Below the pieces are notes generated by a model. The model did no database searches and had not been told where the DNA came from. It was given only the letters and a program-made list of their open reading frames with translations. Position numbers and translations under genes: made by a program. This document shows positions 20,782-31,059 of a DNA stretch of 64,000 nt, in pieces. The DNA is from Proteus vulgaris. GTDB taxonomy: Bacteria > Pseudomonadota > Gammaproteobacteria > Enterobacterales > Enterobacteriaceae. Position 1 is the stretch's first letter, and each line of letters opens with the position of its first letter. Location of the stretch: NCBI GenBank assembly GCA_901472505.1, contig LR590468.1:2455501-2519500 (forward strand). The letters run 5' to 3'.

Positions 20782-22290
20782 TCAAACTCCTATTTTAGCG
20801 TCATATTGTTTACCAACAGCGGCTGCCATTAGCATTTCTTGTGTGACATTGTGAGCTGAAAACTCACCGCTAATACGACCTTCATGCATCACCAAAATAC
20901 GGTCACTCATTCCCATTACCTCAGGCATTTCAGAAGAAATTAAGATAATGCTTAATCCTTCTTGTTTAAATTTATTGATTAGCTGATAAATTTCTTTTTT
21001 AGCGCCTACGTCTACACCTCGAGTGGGTTCATCAAGAATAAGCACTTTGGGGCGAGTCATTAGGCCTCTTGCGATAGCGACTTTTTGCTGATTCCCCCCG
21101 GATAAAAAGCCAATGGTTTGATCCATTGAAGGGGTTTTTATATTGAATAACTTAATAAAATCGCCGACGGTCAGTTGTTCTTCTTTATGATTGAGTACGC
21201 CCATGCCTCGGCTAAAATAGCGAAGTGCAGTTAGCGACATATTTTCTTTCACTGACATGCCTAGTACTAAACCATCACGTTTTCTGTCTTCAGAGATATA
21301 AACAATACCGTGCTCAAGCCCTTCTACCGGCTTTCTGATTTGACAAGGTTTACCATCTAGCGCTATGGTTCCACTCGTTTTAGGTAATGCACCATAGATA
21401 ATTTTCATTAATTCTGTACGTCCAGCACCCATTAAGCCTGAAATACCCAGAATTTCACTTTCATGTAATGAGAAACTGACATCGTGAACATCTTCACCAC
21501 TAAGATTAATAACGTTGAGTTTGGTCTTGCCTTGAGGAATATTGATACGAGGGTATTGATCTTCTAGTTTACGGCCAACCATCATTTCAATGAGCGTATC
21601 TTCTTTTAACGAAGCGACAGGTTTCTCTCCAATAAACTGGCCATCCCGAAGTACCGTCACATCATCACAAATCTCAAAGATTTCTTTTAAACGATGCGAG
21701 ATATAGACAATGCCACAACCTTGCTCTCTCAATTCGCGAATAACACTAAACAGTGATTCAGTTTCTGTATCGGTTAATGCATCGGTTGGTTCGTCCATAA
21801 TAATCACTTTAGAACCAAAGCTGAGTACTTTGGCGATTTCCACCATTTGCTGATCACCAATTGATAATTCAGACACTAAACGGTGGCTACTGTAAGCGAG
21901 GTTTAATCGTGCTAATAACTTATCAGCCTCAGCATACATTCTCTTCCAATCGATAGCCCCAAAAGCACGCGTAAACTCACGACCTAAGAAGATATTTTCT
22001 GCAATGGTTAATTCTGGGATAAGGTTAAGTTCTTGGTGAATAATGCCTATTCCTGCTTCTTGTGATGATTTAGGACCATTGAAGGAGCAATGTTCACCTT
22101 GATAAATGACTTCCCCCGCATCTTTTTTATAGATACCGGTGAGTACTTTCATTAATGTTGATTTGCCTGCCCCATTCTCACCGACCAAAGCCATTACTCG
22201 ACCAGGGTAAATTCGTAGAGTAGCGCCTGATAGTGCTTTTACACCAGGAAATGACTTATCAATATCTTTAAGTTCGAGTAAAGGTTCCAT
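20782..22290 (-). CDS. rbsA: Ribose ABC transporter ATP-binding protein
   Basis: Fused double ATPase of the ribose importer, 502 residues. The first half has Walker [10 protein letters not shown] (about residues 36-44), the signature [15 protein letters not shown] and Walker [12 protein letters not shown]. The second half has the degenerate GLMGAGRTE in place of Walker A, then [15 protein letters not shown] and [12 protein letters not shown]. This asymmetry is normal for sugar ABC ATPases (RbsA, MglA). The ribosome-binding site GAGGAC lies before the ATG, 7 bases after rbsD. Confidence 0.98.
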   Translation of the reverse strand: MEPLLELKDIDKSFPGVKALSGATLRIYPGRVMALVGENGAGKSTLMKVLTGIYKKDAGEVIYQGEHCSFNGPKSSQEAGIGIIHQELNLIPELTIAENIFLGREFTRAFGAIDWKRMYAEADKLLARLNLAYSSHRLVSELSIGDQQMVEIAKVLSFGSKVIIMDEPTDALTDTETESLFSVIRELREQGCGIVYISHRLKEIFEICDDVTVLRDGQFIGEKPVASLKEDTLIEMMVGRKLEDQYPRINIPQGKTKLNVINLSGEDVHDVSFSLHESEILGISGLMGAGRTELMKIIYGALPKTSGTIALDGKPCQIRKPVEGLEHGIVYISEDRKRDGLVLGMSVKENMSLTALRYFSRGMGVLNHKEEQLTVGDFIKLFNIKTPSMDQTIGFLSGGNQQKVAIARGLMTRPKVLILDEPTRGVDVGAKKEIYQLINKFKQEGLSIILISSEMPEVMGMSDRILVMHEGRISGEFSAHNVTQEMLMAAAVGKQYDAKIGV

Positions 22291-22297
22291 ATTGTCC

Positions 22298-22717
22298 TCA
22301 GAAAGTCACACCAGAAAACAACACAATATTGGCATAAGGTGTACATTCACCCGTTCTAATAACCGCTTTATTTTCAGGAAGTTGTTTTTTGAATACTTCA
22401 TGAAGAACATACGTTATTTGAATAGGTTTCTTCTGCTCTTGCTCTAATAAATTGAGGTAAGAGAGTATTTCATTAAAAAGGGAGGGATTAATGGTCTTAA
22501 TTTCTTCTGCCAGCATCACGGCTTCTATTTGCATTTCATGAGTGACAGTTTGTAATACTGACATAAAGTCAGGTATTCCCTGTGTTAGAGCGAGGTCAAT
22601 ACGTTCGACAGAAGAGGGAATAGGTAATCCGGCATCTGCAATGGTGATTTTATCAGTGTGTCCTAAACGTGAAATTACGCTAGAAATAGGACTATTTAGT
22701 AATACGCCTTTTTTCAT
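22298..22717 (-). CDS. rbsD: D-ribose pyranase
   Basis: Interconverts the pyranose forms of ribose before phosphorylation. The protein is 139 residues, as in E. coli, with [20 protein letters not shown] ending in the catalytic His20, then [14 protein letters not shown] and [17 protein letters not shown] at the C-terminus. It is the first gene of the operon, with its Shine-Dalgarno GAGGAG immediately next to the promoter-proximal RbsR operator. Confidence 0.97.
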   Translation of the reverse strand: MKKGVLLNSPISSVISRLGHTDKITIADAGLPIPSSVERIDLALTQGIPDFMSVLQTVTHEMQIEAVMLAEEIKTINPSLFNEILSYLNLLEQEQKKPIQITYVLHEVFKKQLPENKAVIRTGECTPYANIVLFSGVTF

Positions 22718-22727
22718 ATTTTCTCCT

Positions 22728-22745
22728 CAGCGAAACGTTTCGCTG
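22728..22745. promoter_or_regulatory. RbsR operator O1
   Basis: CAGCGAAACGTTTCGCTG is a perfect 18-bp palindrome directly upstream of the rbsD ribosome-binding site. It is essentially the E. coli RbsR operator and a classical LacI-family half-site pair (CGAAACG-TTTCG). It would overlap the transcription start deduced from the -10-like TACTAT (22751-22756, minus strand) and -35-like TTGTTT (22773-22778). Confidence 0.88.
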
Positions 22746-22795
22746 TGTATATAGTAGAAAAGAAAAGAGGGAAAACAAGTTTGATTTATTCATAT

Positions 22796-22821
22796 TGTGA
22801 GCATGATCGAAACGTTTCGTT
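22796..22821. promoter_or_regulatory. Second RbsR-like operator O2 with overlapping CRP-like site
   Basis: CGAAACGTTTCG (22808-22819) repeats the core of O1 with centres about 77 bases apart, suggesting cooperative binding or looping. Overlapping it, TGTGA-N6-TCGAA (22796-22811) has one perfect CRP half-site and one weak half; its centre is about 60 bases upstream of the inferred start, the usual class I position. Pattern match only. Confidence 0.6.
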
Positions 22822-22822
22822 G

Positions 22823-23055
22823 GTAAGTAAAAAGAAAGAAAAATCTAACTGGTTGAATAAATTAAAGCTGAATGGATTCAATAAGGAGAACTATTGTTTG
22901 CAGTGATTTTCATGAAAATGTGATTTACTACAAAGGTTATAAAAAGCAAAAACAGAGAATCAAAAATGACTATTTTTATATGAACAGGTGAGTACAAATG
23001 ATGGCTCTCTCCCACTTATAAAGCAGGAGAGGTTTTTAAAGGCGAAAAGTACTCA
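22823..23055. other. Intergenic region between dxs and rbsD
   Basis: No established gene. It contains a 39-codon plus-strand open frame (22872-22991) with a weak ribosome-binding site, then a nested inverted repeat: GTGAGTAC (22989-22996) facing GTACTCAC (23049-23056), enclosing CTCTCC (23007-23012) facing GGAGAG (23026-23031) followed by TTTTT. The inner hairpin would terminate plus-strand transcription. Confidence 0.35.
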
Positions 23056-24921
23056 CTATTTAGTTTGATAATCCATAATGGATTTTTCGATACCAATAGC
23101 ATCAAGTCCTAAATCAGCTCTGATCTCTTCTTGTCCACCTTGTGGTACAAACAGGTCAGGGATACCTAGGTTTAAGACCGGCACTAAGCAACGCTCTTGC
23201 ATGAGTAACTCATTTACACCACTACCAGCGCCACCCATGATGGCATTCTCTTCTAGCGTTACCAACATATCATGTTGCTCTGCCAGCAAAAGAATAAGTG
23301 ATTTATCTAATGGTTTGATAAAGCGCATATCCGCAACAGTAGCATCTAGTTTTTCTGCGACTTCTAATGCTTCTGGCAGTAATGTACCAAAGTTTAAAAT
23401 AGCAATGCCTTTACCTTGACGACGAATAATTCCTTTCCCCATAGGTAGTGCATTAAGTGGTTGTAATGGTGCGCCAACACTTGAACCTCTTGGATAACGT
23501 ACGGCAACAGGGCCATCTTGATAGTGGTAACCTGTATGAAGCATTTGGCGACATTCATTTTCATCACTCGGCGCCATAATGACCATATTAGGAATACAAC
23601 GTAAGAACGAAAGGTCAAATGCACCTTGGTGAGTTTGTCCATCTGCTCCCACAATACCGCCACGATCAATGGCAAATAAAACAGGCAGTTTTTGAATGGC
23701 AATATCGTGGATCACTTGGTCATAAGCACGTTGTAAGAATGTTGAGTAGATAGCAACAATCGGTTTATATCCCCCAATCGCTAAACCTGCGGCAAAGGTA
23801 ACGGCGTGTTGTTCAGCAATCGCAACATCAAAATATTGTGAAGGGTATTCTTTTGAGAAACGGACCATGCCAGAGCCTTCGCGCATAGCAGGGGTAATTG
23901 CCATCAGTTTTGGATCAGTTGAGGCTTCTTCACATAACCAGTCACCAAAGATCTTGGAAAATGTAGGTCGTGCATTAGGGCTTTTAGGTAATGTACCTGT
24001 TTGTGGATCAAACTTAGGTACCGCGTGCCAGCTAATAGGATCACGTTCAGCAGGTGCATATCCACGACCTTTCTTAGTCATAATATGCAGAAGTTGAGGA
24101 CCTTTTAAATCACGCATATTAGCGAGTGTTTGCACTAACGCAATAACATCATGACCATCAACTGGGCCGATATAATTAAAACCCAACTCTTCAAACATGG
24201 TGCCGGGAACAACCATGCCTTTAATATGTTCTTCCGTTTTTTTCAGTAATTCTTTAATTGGTGGAATACCAGAAAAGACTTTTTTTCCACCTTCACGTAA
24301 GGTGGTATACAGTTTGCCTGATAACAATTGAGCAAGATGATTATTCAATGCACCAACATTTTCGGAGATTGACATCTCATTGTCATTAAGTACAACGAGC
24401 ATATCTGGCTCAATGTCACCAGCGTGGTTCATTGCTTCAAAAGCCATACCTGCAGTAATTGCACCATCACCAATCACACAAACTGTTTTTCTGTTCAGCT
24501 TTTCTTGTTCAGCTGCAACAGCCATACCTAAACCTGCACTGATAGAGGTTGAAGAGTGGCCGACACAAAGTTTATCGTATTCACTCTCTTCTCGCCAAGG
24601 GAAGGGGTGTAACCCATTTTTTTGACGGATAGTATCAATGCGGTCACGGCGACCCGTTAAGATCTTATGGGGATAGGCTTGATGACCAACATCCCAAATA
24701 AGATTATCAAAAGGGGTTTTATAGACGTAATGAAGAGCAACCGTTAACTCAATAGCACCTAAACCTGAGGCGAAGTGACCACTTGAGCGGCTGACACTGT
24801 TAAGAAGAAATAGCCTTAGCTCATCACAGAGTTTAGGTAAACTCTCTTTTGGTAATAGGCGCAAATCTTCTGGTGTTTCAACCAACGCCAATGTGGGATA
24901 TTTTTCGATATCAATGCTCAT
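23056..24921 (-). CDS. dxs: 1-deoxy-D-xylulose-5-phosphate synthase
   Basis: First step of the MEP isoprenoid pathway; it also supplies DXP for thiamine and pyridoxal. The protein is 621 residues (E. coli 620). The thiamine diphosphate motif [15 protein letters not shown] is present, as are [13 protein letters not shown], the transketolase catalytic Glu in [13 protein letters not shown], and [16 protein letters not shown]. It is the last gene of xseB-ispA-dxs on the minus strand, 66 bases after ispA, as in E. coli. Confidence 0.98.
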   Translation of the reverse strand: MSIDIEKYPTLALVETPEDLRLLPKESLPKLCDELRLFLLNSVSRSSGHFASGLGAIELTVALHYVYKTPFDNLIWDVGHQAYPHKILTGRRDRIDTIRQKNGLHPFPWREESEYDKLCVGHSSTSISAGLGMAVAAEQEKLNRKTVCVIGDGAITAGMAFEAMNHAGDIEPDMLVVLNDNEMSISENVGALNNHLAQLLSGKLYTTLREGGKKVFSGIPPIKELLKKTEEHIKGMVVPGTMFEELGFNYIGPVDGHDVIALVQTLANMRDLKGPQLLHIMTKKGRGYAPAERDPISWHAVPKFDPQTGTLPKSPNARPTFSKIFGDWLCEEASTDPKLMAITPAMREGSGMVRFSKEYPSQYFDVAIAEQHAVTFAAGLAIGGYKPIVAIYSTFLQRAYDQVIHDIAIQKLPVLFAIDRGGIVGADGQTHQGAFDLSFLRCIPNMVIMAPSDENECRQMLHTGYHYQDGPVAVRYPRGSSVGAPLQPLNALPMGKGIIRRQGKGIAILNFGTLLPEALEVAEKLDATVADMRFIKPLDKSLILLLAEQHDMLVTLEENAIMGGAGSGVNELLMQERCLVPVLNLGIPDLFVPQGGQEEIRADLGLDAIGIEKSIMDYQTK

Positions 24922-24987
24922 GTGATGCCTATTAATTAATCTCTTGTAATAGGGAAAGAACAGGTAAGCTGCTCTCTTTATTTTTTA

Positions 24988-25911
24988 TTAGTTTTTCCGT
25001 TCGACGATAAAACTCGCTAATTGTTTAAGCGTGGTCGTATCGTACTCGTATTGCTCAAGAAACGCTAAGGCATCCAGTGCTTCGTTATACAATTCCTGTG
25101 CTTTCTTTTGAGCTTGCTCTAACCCAAGAAGAGCCGGATAGGTACTTTTTCCTGATTCTTGGTCGCTACCTTGTCGTTTTCCAGTTTCTTCAGTACTACC
25201 AATGACATCTAAAATGTCATCTTGCACTTGGAATGCAAGGCCAATGGAGTGAGCATATTTATCTAATGCGGGTAATACATCATGACCTTTAGAACCCGCA
25301 CTATATGCTCCTAAGCGAACAGCCGCACGAATTAATGCACCTGTTTTATGTAAATGGATTTTTTCAAGGGATTCGAGATCAATCGATTTATCTTCAGCTT
25401 CCAGATCAAGTGCCTGACCACCACACATACCTGAAAGTCCACTGGCTGTGGCTAATTCAGCAATCATTGCGACGCGATCAGCCATTGATACATCGGGCAT
25501 TGGGTTTTTTGCTAAGATCTCAAAAGCTAATGTTTGCAGTGCATCACCGGCTAAAATAGCATTTGCCTCACCAAATTCGATATGGCACGTTGGTTTACCT
25601 CGGCGTAGATCATCATCATCCATTGCAGGTAAATCGTCATGAATCAGGGAATAAGCGTGAATACATTCTACTGCGGCTGCCGGAGCATCAAGGTTGAGTA
25701 CTGGAACTTTAAACATTTCGCCAACAGCATAAACAAGGAAAGGACGTAAGCGTTTACCACCTAAAAGAGCGCCATAGTGCATTGCCTTACCTAGAGGCAT
25801 ATCAGCAAAAGGGAGCGATAATAAGGCTTGGTTTAATGCATTATCAACACGCTGGTGGGTGGAATTTAATTTATGACGGAACGCATCCGTACTTGAAGTT
25901 GCGTTGCTCAA
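24988..25911 (-). CDS. ispA: Farnesyl diphosphate synthase
   Basis: Condenses IPP with DMAPP and GPP to farnesyl diphosphate, the precursor of quinone and undecaprenyl side chains and of heme O (made by CyoE in this window). The protein is 307 residues with the two aspartate-rich Mg-binding motifs, DDLPAMDDDDLRRGK and QDDILD, and GGKRLRPFLVYAVGE near the N-terminus. It starts 1 base after the xseB stop, a tightly coupled arrangement. Confidence 0.98.
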   Translation of the reverse strand: MSNATSSTDAFRHKLNSTHQRVDNALNQALLSLPFADMPLGKAMHYGALLGGKRLRPFLVYAVGEMFKVPVLNLDAPAAAVECIHAYSLIHDDLPAMDDDDLRRGKPTCHIEFGEANAILAGDALQTLAFEILAKNPMPDVSMADRVAMIAELATASGLSGMCGGQALDLEAEDKSIDLESLEKIHLHKTGALIRAAVRLGAYSAGSKGHDVLPALDKYAHSIGLAFQVQDDILDVIGSTEETGKRQGSDQESGKSTYPALLGLEQAQKKAQELYNEALDALAFLEQYEYDTTTLKQLASFIVERKN

Positions 25912-26175
25912 TTATTCTGCCTCTTGGATAAAATCATCAGGAGTGGCATTGTCATCTTCTTTTAAAAGAATACGAACGCGTTGTTCAGCGTCTTGTAATG
26001 TTTTTTGTCCAACACGGGCTAGACGAATGCCATGTTCAAACTCATTAAGCGCGTCTTCTAAAGGGAGCTCACCGGATTCTAAGCGGTTTACGATTTGTTC
26101 AAGTTCTTGCATAGATGCTTCGAAACTTGGTGCTTGTGCGATGTCTTCGTTAATTGATGTCGTTTTCTTAGCCAT
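25912..26175 (-). CDS. xseB: Exonuclease VII small subunit
   Basis: Small subunit of the single-strand-specific exonuclease VII. The protein is 87 residues and predicted all-helical, with the family core [36 protein letters not shown] and DAEQRVRIL. It is the first gene of xseB-ispA-dxs. The large subunit XseA is not in this window. Confidence 0.96.
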   Translation of the reverse strand: MAKKTTSINEDIAQAPSFEASMQELEQIVNRLESGELPLEDALNEFEHGIRLARVGQKTLQDAEQRVRILLKEDDNATPDDFIQEAE

Positions 26176-26376
26176 AATATTTTTGATAATAAAGCATGTG
26201 AGTGCTGAATAATAGCGATCATCTTACTACAACTAAGAAGAAAATTTCTTATTCAGTCGATGATTTTTGCGGGTGAGGCCTAAATATTGGTGATATACTT
26301 TGTGACTTTTATAAACTCCAGTCAATTTACATCACTGTAGTTTATGTTTCTACTTAATAACCTATGACCATTGACT

Positions 26377-27828
26377 ATGAAGTTTATTATTAAATTATTC
26401 CCCGAAATCACGATCAAAAGCCAATCTGTTCGTATACGTTTTATCAAAATTCTCACTAGCAATATCCGTAATGTCTTAAGTTCAATTGGTGATGAAATCA
26501 CAGTTGTCCGTAATTGGGATAACATTGTGGTTGTGAGTAAAGATGAAAGTAAAAGTGAAGCAGTATGTGATGCATTAACACGTATTCCTGGTATTCATCA
26601 CTTTTTACAAGTCGAAGAACATCCTTATACCGATTTACATAATATTTTTGAGCAAACTTTTGCAGCATTTAAGCATTTAGTTGAAAACAAAACATTTTGT
26701 GTTCGTGCCAAACGTCGTGGTAAACACAGTTTTACTTCAAATGAAGTTGAGCGCTATGTTGGTGGTGGTTTTAACCAACACGTTGAAAGCGCTAAAGTGA
26801 AATTAACCCGTCCAGATGTCACCATTAATTTGGAAATTGAAGATGACAAACTTATTCTGGTGAATGCGCGTTATGAAGGCATTGGTGGTTTCCCAATTGG
26901 TACACAAGAAGATGTTTTATCACTGATCTCTGGTGGTTATGACTCAGGTGTATCGAGCTATATGTTAATGCGTCGTGGTAGCCGGGTTCACTATTGTTTC
27001 TTTAACTTAGGTGGTTCTGCTCACGAAATTGGCGTTAAACAAGTTGCGTATTATTTATGGAACCGTTTTGGTCGTTCACATAAAGTGCATTTCGTTGCTG
27101 TTGATTTTGAGCCTGTTGTCGCAGAAATCTTAGAAAAAGTCGATGATGGCCAAATGGGTGTTGTATTAAAACGTATGATGGTACGTGCAGCATCAAGAGT
27201 GGCAGAGCGTTATGGTGTTCAAGCAATTGTTACAGGCGAAGCATTAGGGCAGGTTTCTAGCCAAACCTTAACTAACTTACGTTTAATTGATAATGCGACA
27301 GACACGTTAATTTTACGCCCTCTTATCACTCATGATAAAGAGAACATTATCAATATCGCACGTCAAATTGGTACAGAAGATTTCGCTCGCACTATGCCTG
27401 AATTCTGTGGTGTGATTTCAAAAAGCCCAACAGTGAAAGCGGTAAAAGCGAAGATCGAAGCAGAAGAAGAGAAGTTTGATTTTTCTATTCTTGATAGCGT
27501 TGTTGAAAATGCTAAGAATATGGATATTCGTCGTATTGCCGAAGAAACCGTACAGCAAGTTACTGAAGTTGAAATGGTCTCTGAATTTGGGGCTAACGAC
27601 GTTATTCTGGATATTCGCTCACCAGAAGAGCAAGAAACGTCACCATTAAAGATAGAAGGAGTTGATGTTAAAGAGCTACCTTTCTATAAACTAAGCACTC
27701 AGTTTGGTGATTTAGATAAAGCAAAAACCTATTTACTGTATTGTGATCGTGGAATGATGAGCCGTTTACAAGCGCTTTATTTACGTGAGCAAGGTTTTGA
27801 GAACGTTAAAGTCTATCGTAAAAAATAA
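26377..27828 (+). CDS. thiI: tRNA 4-thiouridine synthase / thiamine thiazole sulfurtransferase
   Basis: Makes 4-thiouridine-8 in tRNA and passes sulfur for thiazole synthesis. The protein is 483 residues: an N-terminal ferredoxin-like and THUMP RNA-binding region ([13 protein letters not shown] segment), PP-loop SGGYDSG (about residues 185-191), Cys344 (PEFCGVISK), and a C-terminal rhodanese domain with catalytic Cys456 (YCDRGMMS), the numbering of E. coli ThiI. ATG 26377 is chosen over the in-frame TTG 26371 because the family begins [11 protein letters not shown]. It is divergent from xseB. Confidence 0.97.
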   Translation: MKFIIKLFPEITIKSQSVRIRFIKILTSNIRNVLSSIGDEITVVRNWDNIVVVSKDESKSEAVCDALTRIPGIHHFLQVEEHPYTDLHNIFEQTFAAFKHLVENKTFCVRAKRRGKHSFTSNEVERYVGGGFNQHVESAKVKLTRPDVTINLEIEDDKLILVNARYEGIGGFPIGTQEDVLSLISGGYDSGVSSYMLMRRGSRVHYCFFNLGGSAHEIGVKQVAYYLWNRFGRSHKVHFVAVDFEPVVAEILEKVDDGQMGVVLKRMMVRAASRVAERYGVQAIVTGEALGQVSSQTLTNLRLIDNATDTLILRPLITHDKENIINIARQIGTEDFARTMPEFCGVISKSPTVKAVKAKIEAEEEKFDFSILDSVVENAKNMDIRRIAEETVQQVTEVEMVSEFGANDVILDIRSPEEQETSPLKIEGVDVKELPFYKLSTQFGDLDKAKTYLLYCDRGMMSRLQALYLREQGFENVKVYRKK

Positions 27829-27851
27829 TATATAACGTTTATATTTTTGAT

Positions 27852-27879
27852 AAAAAGCCACTATAAAGTGGCTTTTTTT
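27852..27879 (+). terminator. Rho-independent terminator of thiI
   Basis: AAAAAGCCACT and AGTGGCTTTTT form an 11-bp stem around a 4-base loop, ending in a seven-T run, 24 bases past the thiI stop. Confidence 0.88.
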
Positions 27880-28783
27880 AATTATACAACTTTTATGTTG
27901 GGGAATGTCGTTGCCATTCTCCGGATGATTACTTTGCTCTTATTGCTTGACCATCATCATGGTGCTTGCGCGAGCCCACATTTTTTACAAAATGCTTCAT
28001 ATTTATAGAGCCAAGGGCGTATGTTGGCTCTTAAGCTAGAAATATTATCTAGAACTAAGGAATATATATTAATCTTAAAAAGAGATCAAATTCAAAGATT
28101 ACTTAAAAGGCAGATTGCAGTAGAACATGTTAATCCTGATCTATTTAATTTTATAGTTGCTGTATTTAATGTTGTTCCCGAAAATAATATTATAATGATT
28201 TAATCTATTAATATCGAAATCTGGGTTTATTTTCCAAGAAGAAAATAATGCCGAATTTTTTTTGGGGACTTTTTTAATTATTTCTTTATTTAAATAGCTG
28301 TTAATCACTTCATCCACAGTATATTTAATAAATACATTATTGTAAGATATCGATCTTAAACGACGAGAGATCCGTCTTGTCAATGAGAATGGTATTGTTG
28401 TCGATAATGGCATAACGATGAATAAAATATCTTCATTTGTTATCTTAGATCTTATTTTATTTAAAATGATTAAGAAAGAAGGTTTAAATTTATATAGCTC
28501 ACTTATTGTAATTTTATAGTTATAGATTCCTTTTAACGAATATATTAAAGGGTTGCCATCTTTATCGTTATTACTCGACGTTCATGCTGAGTATTTAAAG
28601 TAATTATTTTATTTTCAGAAATATCTATACCCGGAAGATTGTATCCTTATATATTAATTGAGTAACTAAATTTGTTTATAATAATATTAGCATGTTGAAA
28701 GCATTCTAAATATAAAGAATATCAGGAATGAAACTAGAACCACTTAAACAATATTTATATTTTAAACAGTTCTAGTTATTTTT
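27880..28783. other. 900-bp gene-poor stretch with decayed coding remnants
   Basis: Between thiI and yajL no intact gene is recognisable. About 27897-28030 is less AT-rich than what follows and contains the inverted repeat GAGCCAA / TTGGCTC (28008-28030). The minus strand 27963-28078 reads as a 38-codon piece ending in CKKCGLAQAP and two stop codons. From about 28141 to 28670 the minus strand carries a broken longer frame (separate entry). A 60-codon plus-strand frame (28021-28203) overlaps these and lacks a ribosome-binding site. Confidence 0.45.
28141..28655 (-). pseudogene. Unrecognised decayed coding remnant
   Basis: On the minus strand an open frame without a convincing start runs from 28560 to the stop at 28141 (140 codons, beginning DGNPLIYSLKGIYNYKITIS). 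Upstream it continues in a shifted frame as PGIDISENKIITLNTQHERR, the two joined if the AAA before the GAT codon of DGN is one A short. Further upstream another shift is needed. The deduced protein is lysine-, isoleucine- and asparagine-rich with one hydrophobic stretch (ILFIVMPLSTTIPFSL). I do not recognise the family. Very AT-rich composition and repeated frame breaks suggest a transferred, inactivated gene. An ATG at 28413 could still start a 90-residue fragment. Confidence 0.35.
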
Positions 28784-29401
28784 CTATCTATCCCCGAACC
28801 CAGTAAATTCATCTCGGTAATTATAAATACCGGGTGGTAATACAAGTTGTTTGGCAACATCGGCAGCGACTTCTTTACCTTTTAAGCGTTCGATAATTTT
28901 TAGTGCAAAATCGATAGATGTTGCGGGCGCTTGGCTAGTAATTAAGTTTACTCTTTCATCAAAATAGACTCGGTAATCAACCCATTTTTTCGGTGATATT
29001 TTATCTTTTAATGCAGGGAAGCCTGTCATATTTCCAATAGGAAAAATATTATGAGTTTCAAGAATGATTGCAGGAGCAGCACAAATCGCAGCCACAAGTT
29101 TATTTTCACTGTGCATGCGACGTACTTTTTCGACCACTAAAGGGCTATCTCTCAATGTTTCAGTACCTTGTAATCCACCGGGGAGAATAATAACGTCATA
29201 GTGATGATCAACAACACGAACTAGAGGCGCATCAGCGACAAGTTTAATACCACGAGAACAAGTGATAACAAGATCATCAACATCATCTTCTGCACTAGCA
29301 AGTACCACATGAATGCCCGCTCTTATTAATAAGTCTGCGGTGGTCACGACTTCTGTTTCTTCGCTTCCATTAGCTAGGCAGATGATCGCTGATATGGTCA
29401 T
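28784..29401 (-). CDS. yajL: DJ-1/PfpI-family protein YajL
   Basis: DJ-1 superfamily oxidative-stress protein; chaperone and deglycase activities have been reported and debated for the E. coli homologue. The protein is 205 residues with [37 protein letters not shown] and the reactive cysteine in [14 protein letters not shown] 29401 is chosen (AGGAAGG upstream) although the frame is open 35 codons further. It overlaps the 3' end of panE by 32 bases, as these two genes do in E. coli. The C-terminus, [15 protein letters not shown], is slightly extended. Confidence 0.94.
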   Translation of the reverse strand: MTISAIICLANGSEETEVVTTADLLIRAGIHVVLASAEDDVDDLVITCSRGIKLVADAPLVRVVDHHYDVIILPGGLQGTETLRDSPLVVEKVRRMHSENKLVAAICAAPAIILETHNIFPIGNMTGFPALKDKISPKKWVDYRVYFDERVNLITSQAPATSIDFALKIIERLKGKEVAADVAKQLVLPPGIYNYRDEFTGFGDR

Positions 29402-30290
29402 AATTACCTTCCTGTTGTTTGATAAATTGAAAAAGGTGGTTATTTTCCGGTAAAACAAGGCCTTGCGCTGACGCTCGACGTAATAAATAACCGGTAATAT
29501 AGTCAATCTCTGTGTGACGTTGATACTTCACATCTTGATACATAGATGAATAATTATTTGCCGTTTGTTCTATGGTATCAATAATGTAGCCATGCAGATG
29601 TGTTTTAGACGTAGGGATAACACCTTCACGCTCCATCACTTGATAAACTTCATCACAAATTTTGTGAATATGCTCAGGGTAGCGCAATAAATCCCCATTA
29701 CGACACTGATAATAAACAGTTAATGGATTAATAACACAATTTACAGCTAATTTTAGCCAACTAATGGTATGGATATCATTGTGCCAAGCAACATCGGGTA
29801 ATGCATGATGAAGTATTTCTGCTAAATGACTGTATTGCTGAGCAACACTATTTAATGGGCCAATATGTGTTATACCTGTAGCTGTGTGAATAACGTTCTG
29901 GCCTTGTTGATAAGCACCATGAGTAATAATGCCTTGCAAAATGGGTCTAGTGATAAGGTGTTGTGTTGCTGTTAATTCATCAGCAGTTCCCATACCATTA
30001 TGAATTAATAAGATAGGACATTGTGCGGATAAATAAGGTAGAAGTGCATTTACAGCATCTGAGACTTGCCACGATTTTAAGCAAACAATAAGTAATTCGC
30101 TTTGTTTTAACCATTCAAGTTGATTCGCGATAATGCGCTGATAAAAAGGCTCACCATTAATATTATCGACACTCACATCTAAAAAAGGTTGTGGCACTCT
30201 TAGCCAGCCTTGTACTTCATGAGTTTGAAGTGTTAATGCGGCGATCCAAAGTTTACCTATTGAACCACATCCTAAAACGGTAATTTTCAT
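29370..30290 (-). CDS. panE: 2-dehydropantoate 2-reductase
   Basis: NADPH-dependent reduction of ketopantoate to pantoate in coenzyme A synthesis. The protein is 306 residues with the N-terminal Rossmann motif [26 protein letters not shown] and [15 protein letters not shown] carrying the catalytic Lys/Asn. It is first gene of the minus-strand panE-yajL pair and divergent from yajQ, matching E. coli order. Confidence 0.96.
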   Translation of the reverse strand: MKITVLGCGSIGKLWIAALTLQTHEVQGWLRVPQPFLDVSVDNINGEPFYQRIIANQLEWLKQSELLIVCLKSWQVSDAVNALLPYLSAQCPILLIHNGMGTADELTATQHLITRPILQGIITHGAYQQGQNVIHTATGITHIGPLNSVAQQYSHLAEILHHALPDVAWHNDIHTISWLKLAVNCVINPLTVYYQCRNGDLLRYPEHIHKICDEVYQVMEREGVIPTSKTHLHGYIIDTIEQTANNYSSMYQDVKYQRHTEIDYITGYLLRRASAQGLVLPENNHLFQFIKQQEGNYDHISDHLPS

Positions 30291-30517
30291 TGTGCCTCTT
30301 CTTTTAAAAATCGTAATAGAGTAAGGCGGTGACTTGCTATCACTAGAGTATCTTTCTGAAATTATAACATTGATTGTGCTTCTCTGTTTAAAGTATGTTT
30401 GCTCTTTACTATCAGTATGAATTTGAGTGATAAAGTCGTTATTGAATGTGCAATGCTTTTTTGCAACCTTAAAAGAAGCTATTATTTGGATTGTATTTAT
30501 TTATTGAGGAAGAAAGA

Positions 30518-31009
30518 ATGCCATCTTTTGATATCGTATCTGAAGTTGACTTACATGAAGTGCGTAATGCGGTGGAAAACGCACAACGTGAACTGACTAC
30601 TCGTTGGGATTTTCGTAATGTCGAAGCCAGTTTTGAATTAAACGAAAAAGCAGAGTCAGTGAAAACAACCAGCGTATCTGAATTTCAAGTTCAGCAATTA
30701 TTAGATATTCTGCGTGAGAAAATGGCAAAAAGAGGGATCGATGGTGCAGTATTAAATATCCCCGAAGAAATGACTCACAGTGGAAAAATGTACAGCGTAG
30801 AAGCCACTTTAAAACAAGGGATTGATACTGTATTAGCAAAGAAAATTGTTAAGTTAATTAAAGACAGTAAATTAAAAGTACAAGCTCAAATTCAAGGTGA
30901 ACAAGTTCGTGTTACAGGCAAATCCCGTGATGATTTACAAGCTGTAATGAAATTAGTCCGAGAAGGTGAGCTAGGGCAGCCATTCCAATTTAATAACTTC
31001 CGTGACTAA
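30518..31009 (+). CDS. yajQ: YajQ-family nucleotide-binding protein
   Basis: A 163-residue UPF0234/YajQ protein with two RRM-like ferredoxin folds; homologues bind cyclic-di-GMP or RNA and act as regulators, with the role in enterics poorly defined. Conserved [26 protein letters not shown]-like TTRWDFRNV and [14 protein letters not shown] segments are seen. ATG 30518 with GAGGAAG upstream matches the family start; the frame is open 9 codons earlier. It is followed by a terminator shared with the convergent yajR. Confidence 0.96.
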   Translation: MPSFDIVSEVDLHEVRNAVENAQRELTTRWDFRNVEASFELNEKAESVKTTSVSEFQVQQLLDILREKMAKRGIDGAVLNIPEEMTHSGKMYSVEATLKQGIDTVLAKKIVKLIKDSKLKVQAQIQGEQVRVTGKSRDDLQAVMKLVREGELGQPFQFNNFRD

Positions 31010-31025
31010 CAATTTATTTAGTCAT

Positions 31026-31055
31026 AAAAATGCGCTGTTTATTCAGCGCATTTTT
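31026..31055. terminator. Bidirectional terminator between yajQ and yajR
   Basis: AAAAATGCGCTG and CAGCGCATTTTT form a 12-bp stem with a 6-base loop, with A- and T-runs on either side, serving both convergent genes. Confidence 0.88.
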
Positions 31056-31059
31056 GTTT

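Noticed and set aside
28021..28203. 60-codon plus-strand open frame in the thiI-yajL gap
   Set aside because: No ribosome-binding site, no recognisable protein, and it overlaps better coding-like segments on the minus strand in AT-rich DNA.
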